64,000 nt of DNA from positions 1,612,001 through 1,676,000 of the forward strand of contig JAWMQN010000001.1 in NCBI GenBank assembly GCA_033283265.1, written 5' to 3'. Shown one piece after another: positions 60,879 to 64,000 of the stretch. Source of the stretch: Mangrovimicrobium sp033283265 (GTDB lineage Bacteria; Pseudomonadota; Gammaproteobacteria; Pseudomonadales; Halieaceae). Under the pieces are notes generated by a model. It was given only the letters and a program-made list of their open reading frames with translations, did not search any database and was not told the DNA's origin. Made by a program: the position numbers and the translations under genes. The first letter of the stretch is position 1, and each line of letters starts with the position of its first letter.

Positions 60879-62228
60879 TCAGGACATGCCTCTCACATAG
60901 GCGTCTACAGTCCCCGCGCAACCGATCTTGTCGTCCCCCTCGAGGTCGGTATAACGAACGATGTTGTCGGCTATCGACGGAGTGCCGGCACCACAGGCGC
61001 AGGGACTGAAGTCCACCTCTATCCGGTCGCCGGATATCACCCCGCCCCAGCGTCCGTGCATCGACAGGTCGAAAAACGCGGCGCGCCCCTCTACCGGCCC
61101 CTGGTCGACGGGCAACAGCTCGTCGCCCTGCTTGTTGAGCGGCAGGCAAACTACCCACGGTGGGACATGGTAGCGCTGCCCTGCCTGACAACGCGGCATC
61201 GACGAACCCAACTCCTGCATGCCATACATCTGGTAGATATAGCCCGGCTGAAGGTTAAAGGTCTCGAAGACATATTCCCTGAAGTCCGGGGGCAACTGCG
61301 CGCGCTTGAGTCCGCCACCCAGGTAGACTGCATTTTCCGGGTGAAAGTCGCTACCACTGTAGCCGCGGCTACGCACCTCCTCGGCCAGTTTGAACAGGTT
61401 GCCCCACATTCCGGTCAGAAAGAGCCTGTCGCCACGCTTGCTGACCAGGTCCTCGGCAGCTACCTGCACGGCCCGCTCGAGCGCCGCCTCGCGCTGCCGG
61501 GATTCCTCTTCGTATTCAGTGATTTCACCGGGCTTGGCGCTACCCTCGGCGATGGCCTTGCGGAGCCCGATCATCTTCGTGATCGATCCGATGGTGATAG
61601 GCGGGATGCCGGTGTCGGCCTTCGGCTTTTGCATATCGACAAAAGCCGCCATCATCGCCTGGCCCATTGCCGCATTCTTCGGTGTATAGGTGACTGTGCC
61701 GTAGCCTGCCGCCGTTCGCTTGTCGCCGACGCGGATACCCGAGCCCCACTCCACGGCGGTAACTATGTCTTTGCTGGAGAACGCCAGGTCCGCCGCGGAG
61801 GCGGCCAGCATCGCGGGCTTGCCAGTGGTACCGCTGGAACAGGAGACGAAGAGACCGGCCCGCTCGCAGCGCCGGCCCCACTCGTCGATATCCTCCACGC
61901 CATCGAGATCGACGGCATCCACAGGCGGCCTGGCCACCGTGCCGAGCCATCTGGTCAGCCGGTCGAAACGCTTCGCGACAAGAAAACTCTCGGGATAACT
62001 CTTGTAGGCCGTATGCGGAAGCAGCAGCGGAACCGCGTCTTCCATACAGCGGATTTCGCTGATCCCCTGCTCCTCCGCCCGGTGCTGAACGATCTTGATG
62101 CTATTTTTCTGCTCCTGAAATCGCTCGTTCATTGCGCCGATCTGAAGATCGCGGACCTCTTCGAAAGGAACTTCATAACACGCTTTCTGCGACTGGTAAC
62201 TCAACAGTGTGTCGGCGCACTCTCCCAT
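60879..62228 (-). CDS. LuxE/acyl-protein synthetase-like AMP-forming ligase
   Basis: 449 residues. AMP-binding P-loop SCSSGTTGKPAM near 148, then a shortened adenylation core with YQMYGMQELGSSMP (the A5-type motif) and the C-terminal GDRIEVDFSPCACG. The length and N-terminal QSQKACYEVPFEEVRDLQIGAMNERF resemble LuxE and phenylacetate-CoA ligase-like proteins, not long acyl-CoA synthetases. It activates a carboxylic acid as acyl-AMP for transfer to CoA or a protein. ATG at 62228 has GAGGAG 7 bases upstream. It is divergent from a TonB receptor across an ATGCAT-type operator. Confidence 0.82.
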   Translation of the reverse strand: MGECADTLLSYQSQKACYEVPFEEVRDLQIGAMNERFQEQKNSIKIVQHRAEEQGISEIRCMEDAVPLLLPHTAYKSYPESFLVAKRFDRLTRWLGTVARPPVDAVDLDGVEDIDEWGRRCERAGLFVSCSSGTTGKPAMLAASAADLAFSSKDIVTAVEWGSGIRVGDKRTAAGYGTVTYTPKNAAMGQAMMAAFVDMQKPKADTGIPPITIGSITKMIGLRKAIAEGSAKPGEITEYEEESRQREAALERAVQVAAEDLVSKRGDRLFLTGMWGNLFKLAEEVRSRGYSGSDFHPENAVYLGGGLKRAQLPPDFREYVFETFNLQPGYIYQMYGMQELGSSMPRCQAGQRYHVPPWVVCLPLNKQGDELLPVDQGPVEGRAAFFDLSMHGRWGGVISGDRIEVDFSPCACGAGTPSIADNIVRYTDLEGDDKIGCAGTVDAYVRGMS

Positions 62229-62431
62229 GATTATTCTCCTCGGCTCTGGCTCGCGGAGGTCATCTTACAATGTTCTTTTATATTACACAAATAACATTGC
62301 CCGGCTTTTGCCCATGGCAAAACCGCTCGAAGGTCAGTCGCCTGCTGCAGGAAGACGTAATGTCGACCGACAGCCGGAGACCACCCTGGAAGCGGAATAA
62401 AAAACACTTTACGCTACACTGTATAGCGCAC

Positions 62432-62443
62432 ATAATGCATCAT
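62432..62443. promoter_or_regulatory. ATNATGCATNAT operator, site 7
   Basis: ATAATGCATCAT, followed by ATATATTA, between the divergent ligase and TonB receptor genes, 89 bases upstream of the receptor ATG. The rest of this 304-base gap is AT-rich and holds no gene. Confidence 0.65.
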
Positions 62444-62532
62444 ATATTACCGTGCATGTCTCCCGTGTGGCCAGCCAGCCCGGTAGTAATGTTAGTTAAA
62501 TCAATAACTTATAAAACTCTTCGGAGGCAGGC

Positions 62533-64000
62533 ATGAGCACCCAGGTAAAGTCAACCGAGACCCCACACCAAACTCACAAGCAGCAACAGGCGTTGTTCAC
62601 GCGTTCAACAATCTCTGCGGCGCTCCTCGCGGTGGCGGCGGGCGTATCCACAGGCGTCCACGCCCAGACGGGCAGTACGGCAAGGCTGGAAGAAGTCGTG
62701 GTCACCGCCCAGCGCAGGACGGAGGGCCTGCAGAGCATCCCCATCAGTATTGCGGCGGTCACCGGGGACGACCTCTCGGAGATGGGCATCACCGGGTTCC
62801 AGAGATTGTCCGAGGCCGTACCTGGCCTGTATCTCGAACGGCCCGGCTCTGCTGTCACCAGCGCACTGTACATCCGCGGTGTCGGCACTTCGGGCCTGTC
62901 TTCAGCCGGCCAGTCGGTGGGTGTCGCCGTGGACGGCGTGTACATCTTGCGCCAGGGGGCCGTTTTCAATGAATTGATGGATATCGACCGGATCGAAGTA
63001 TTGCGGGGCCCCCAGGGCACCCTGTTCGGCAAGAACACGACAGCCGGCGCGATCAACGTGATCACGCGTGACCCCGAGACAAGCGAGTTTTCCGGCAGCA
63101 TCCAGGGTGTGGTCGGAAGCCTGGACAACACCGAGTTGAGAGGTGTCATCAACGTTCCGCTGATCGAGGACAAACTTGCCATTCGCCTGGCCGGCTTTAC
63201 GGCGCGGCAGGACGGCCCTACCGAGAACGTTTTTATCGATGAGAACACCCGCAATATCGATCGGGAAGGTTACCGCGCCAAGTTACTGTGGAACGTAACC
63301 GACAACTTCCAGATGAAACTGGGTGCGGAAAAGATCGACAATTACCAGGACATGGACCAGGGCAACGTCACCACCGGCGTAGGCCTGGGTGAATACAGCC
63401 AGCAGCACGGCTATGTTTCGGAAGACATTGAACGCTACACCCTGCACATGGAGTGGGAAGTCGCGAATCACGTGATTTCGACCATTTCGTCCTACGACGA
63501 AACGGTGCCCATCCTGTTTAACGACTACGATGAAACACCGATTCCCATTCTGTTGCTGAAAAATACCAGCACTACGGAAGTCACTACCCACGAGATCCAG
63601 CTGGCTTCCGAATTCGACGGGCCATTCTCGTATATTGCAGGTTATTTCTATCAGGAAGAAAAACTTGATAGCCCCACGGAAATCAACGGCAACCAGGTCA
63701 TTACGACTGTCCGGGACCAGGACAGCCAGGCGGTATTCGGCACGGTGAACTACGAGTTCAACGACCAGTGGACTGCCAGTGTCGGCCTGCGCTACACCGA
63801 GGACACCAAACAGGGCACCAACGTTGTTTTCTCCGGCGACAAGACTTTCAGCAAGACGACTTATTCGACCAAGCTGATGTACCAGTTGAACGTCGACACC
63901 ATGCTCTACGCATCCTACGGGACGGGCTTCAAGGCGGGCGGCATCAACAACATCAACAGCCTTGCCCAGGCCGACAAAGCCTTCTGGGACCCGGAAACCA
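62533..64000 (+). CDS. TonB-dependent receptor (C-terminus beyond window)
   Basis: 489 codons to the window edge. An N-terminal signal ends near residue 45 (GVHAQ), the TonB box-like LEEVVVTAQ is at 52-60, and the plug has IDRIEVLRGPQGTLFGKNTTAGAINVITRDP, the standard motif of receptors for plant- or terpenoid-type organic compounds. Barrel strands follow (VGLRYTEDTKQG, TMLYASYGTGFKAGGIN). ATG at 62533 with GGAGG 6 bases upstream. Its promoter region carries an ATGCAT operator shared with the ligase, so it is likely the outer-membrane entry point of the region 5 pathway. Confidence 0.95.
   Translation, partial: MSTQVKSTETPHQTHKQQQALFTRSTISAALLAVAAGVSTGVHAQTGSTARLEEVVVTAQRRTEGLQSIPISIAAVTGDDLSEMGITGFQRLSEAVPGLYLERPGSAVTSALYIRGVGTSGLSSAGQSVGVAVDGVYILRQGAVFNELMDIDRIEVLRGPQGTLFGKNTTAGAINVITRDPETSEFSGSIQGVVGSLDNTELRGVINVPLIEDKLAIRLAGFTARQDGPTENVFIDENTRNIDREGYRAKLLWNVTDNFQMKLGAEKIDNYQDMDQGNVTTGVGLGEYSQQHGYVSEDIERYTLHMEWEVANHVISTISSYDETVPILFNDYDETPIPILLLKNTSTTEVTTHEIQLASEFDGPFSYIAGYFYQEEKLDSPTEINGNQVITTVRDQDSQAVFGTVNYEFNDQWTASVGLRYTEDTKQGTNVVFSGDKTFSKTTYSTKLMYQLNVDTMLYASYGTGFKAGGINNINSLAQADKAFWDPET

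Noticed and set aside
60728..61009. Small plus-strand protein with one hydrophobic stretch
   Set aside because: It has an acceptable ribosome site but runs 131 bases antisense into the ligase gene and its C-terminal part is Arg-rich noise.
1..64000. CRISPR array, insertion sequence, integron or prophage
   Set aside because: No regularly spaced repeats, transposase, integrase or phage structural genes were found on either strand.

Overview
The window is high-GC, gene-dense DNA from a marine-type gammaproteobacterium. The tRNA-Val/tRNA-Asp pair, the TonB-dependent receptors (one complete, one cut at each window edge) and the many CoA-ester catabolic genes would fit Halieaceae/Cellvibrionales-like bacteria, but that placement is inferred from gene content and no marker gene is present. 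There is no rRNA, CRISPR array, insertion sequence or phage gene.

Region 1 (1-8.4 kb) looks like a nitrogen-scavenging island. It holds a TonB-dependent receptor (minus strand), a divergent urate/xanthine-type NCS2 permease with a RutR-like TetR regulator, an NMT1-type ABC transporter (three overlapping genes) and a 2-oxoglutarate/Fe(II) oxygenase. The divergent promoter region carries two sigma-54-type promoters, an NtrC-type box and two TTGAC-N6-GTCA palindromes. A second NtrC-like/sigma-54-like pair precedes the ABC operon. A tRNA operon, queD and an AT-rich spacer with DnaA boxes follow (8.4-9.7 kb).

Region 2 (9.7-18.6 kb, minus strand) has a lipocalin-like CrtC/AttH-type protein, a QseC/OmpR-type two-component system, and a four-gene exported module (tri-heme cytochrome c, unknown protein, DUF1592-type lipoprotein, Tat-exported DUF1552-type protein) joined by three successive 4-bp overlaps. 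Its function is unknown.

Region 3 (19-27.8 kb) is an L-rhamnose pathway of the RhaI/RhaB/RhaEW type: isomerase, kinase, fused aldolase-lactaldehyde dehydrogenase, an FMN L-lactate dehydrogenase, a DeoR regulator, and an NCS1-type permease in the place of the sugar transporter.

Region 4 (27.9-40.8 kb) is a catabolic cluster of unknown substrate: GST, GPH-type transporter, aldehyde dehydrogenase, ThDP enzyme, 3-hydroxyisobutyrate dehydrogenase-like enzyme, TonB-dependent receptor, a crotonase resembling 6-oxocamphor hydrolase, a TetR regulator, a thioesterase and a secreted phosphatase. Three copies of an 18-bp palindrome mark the receptor promoter and the hydrolase/TetR divergent region.

Region 5 (41-64 kb) is the most coherent system. 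A GntR/FCD regulator lies among genes for outer-membrane uptake, an SSS symporter, a P450, SDRs, an aldehyde dehydrogenase, a LuxE-type ligase, three class III CoA transferases, two hot-dog hydratases, a CitE-type lyase, a lactonase and dehydrogenases. At least seven intergenic copies of a 12-bp palindrome with consensus ATNATGCATNAT sit in front of the transcription units, including the GntR gene itself. I read this as one regulon for taking up a hydrophobic or cyclic compound and oxidising it to a dicarboxylate that is activated, hydrated and cleaved in the manner of itaconate/mesaconate catabolism. The substrate is not known.
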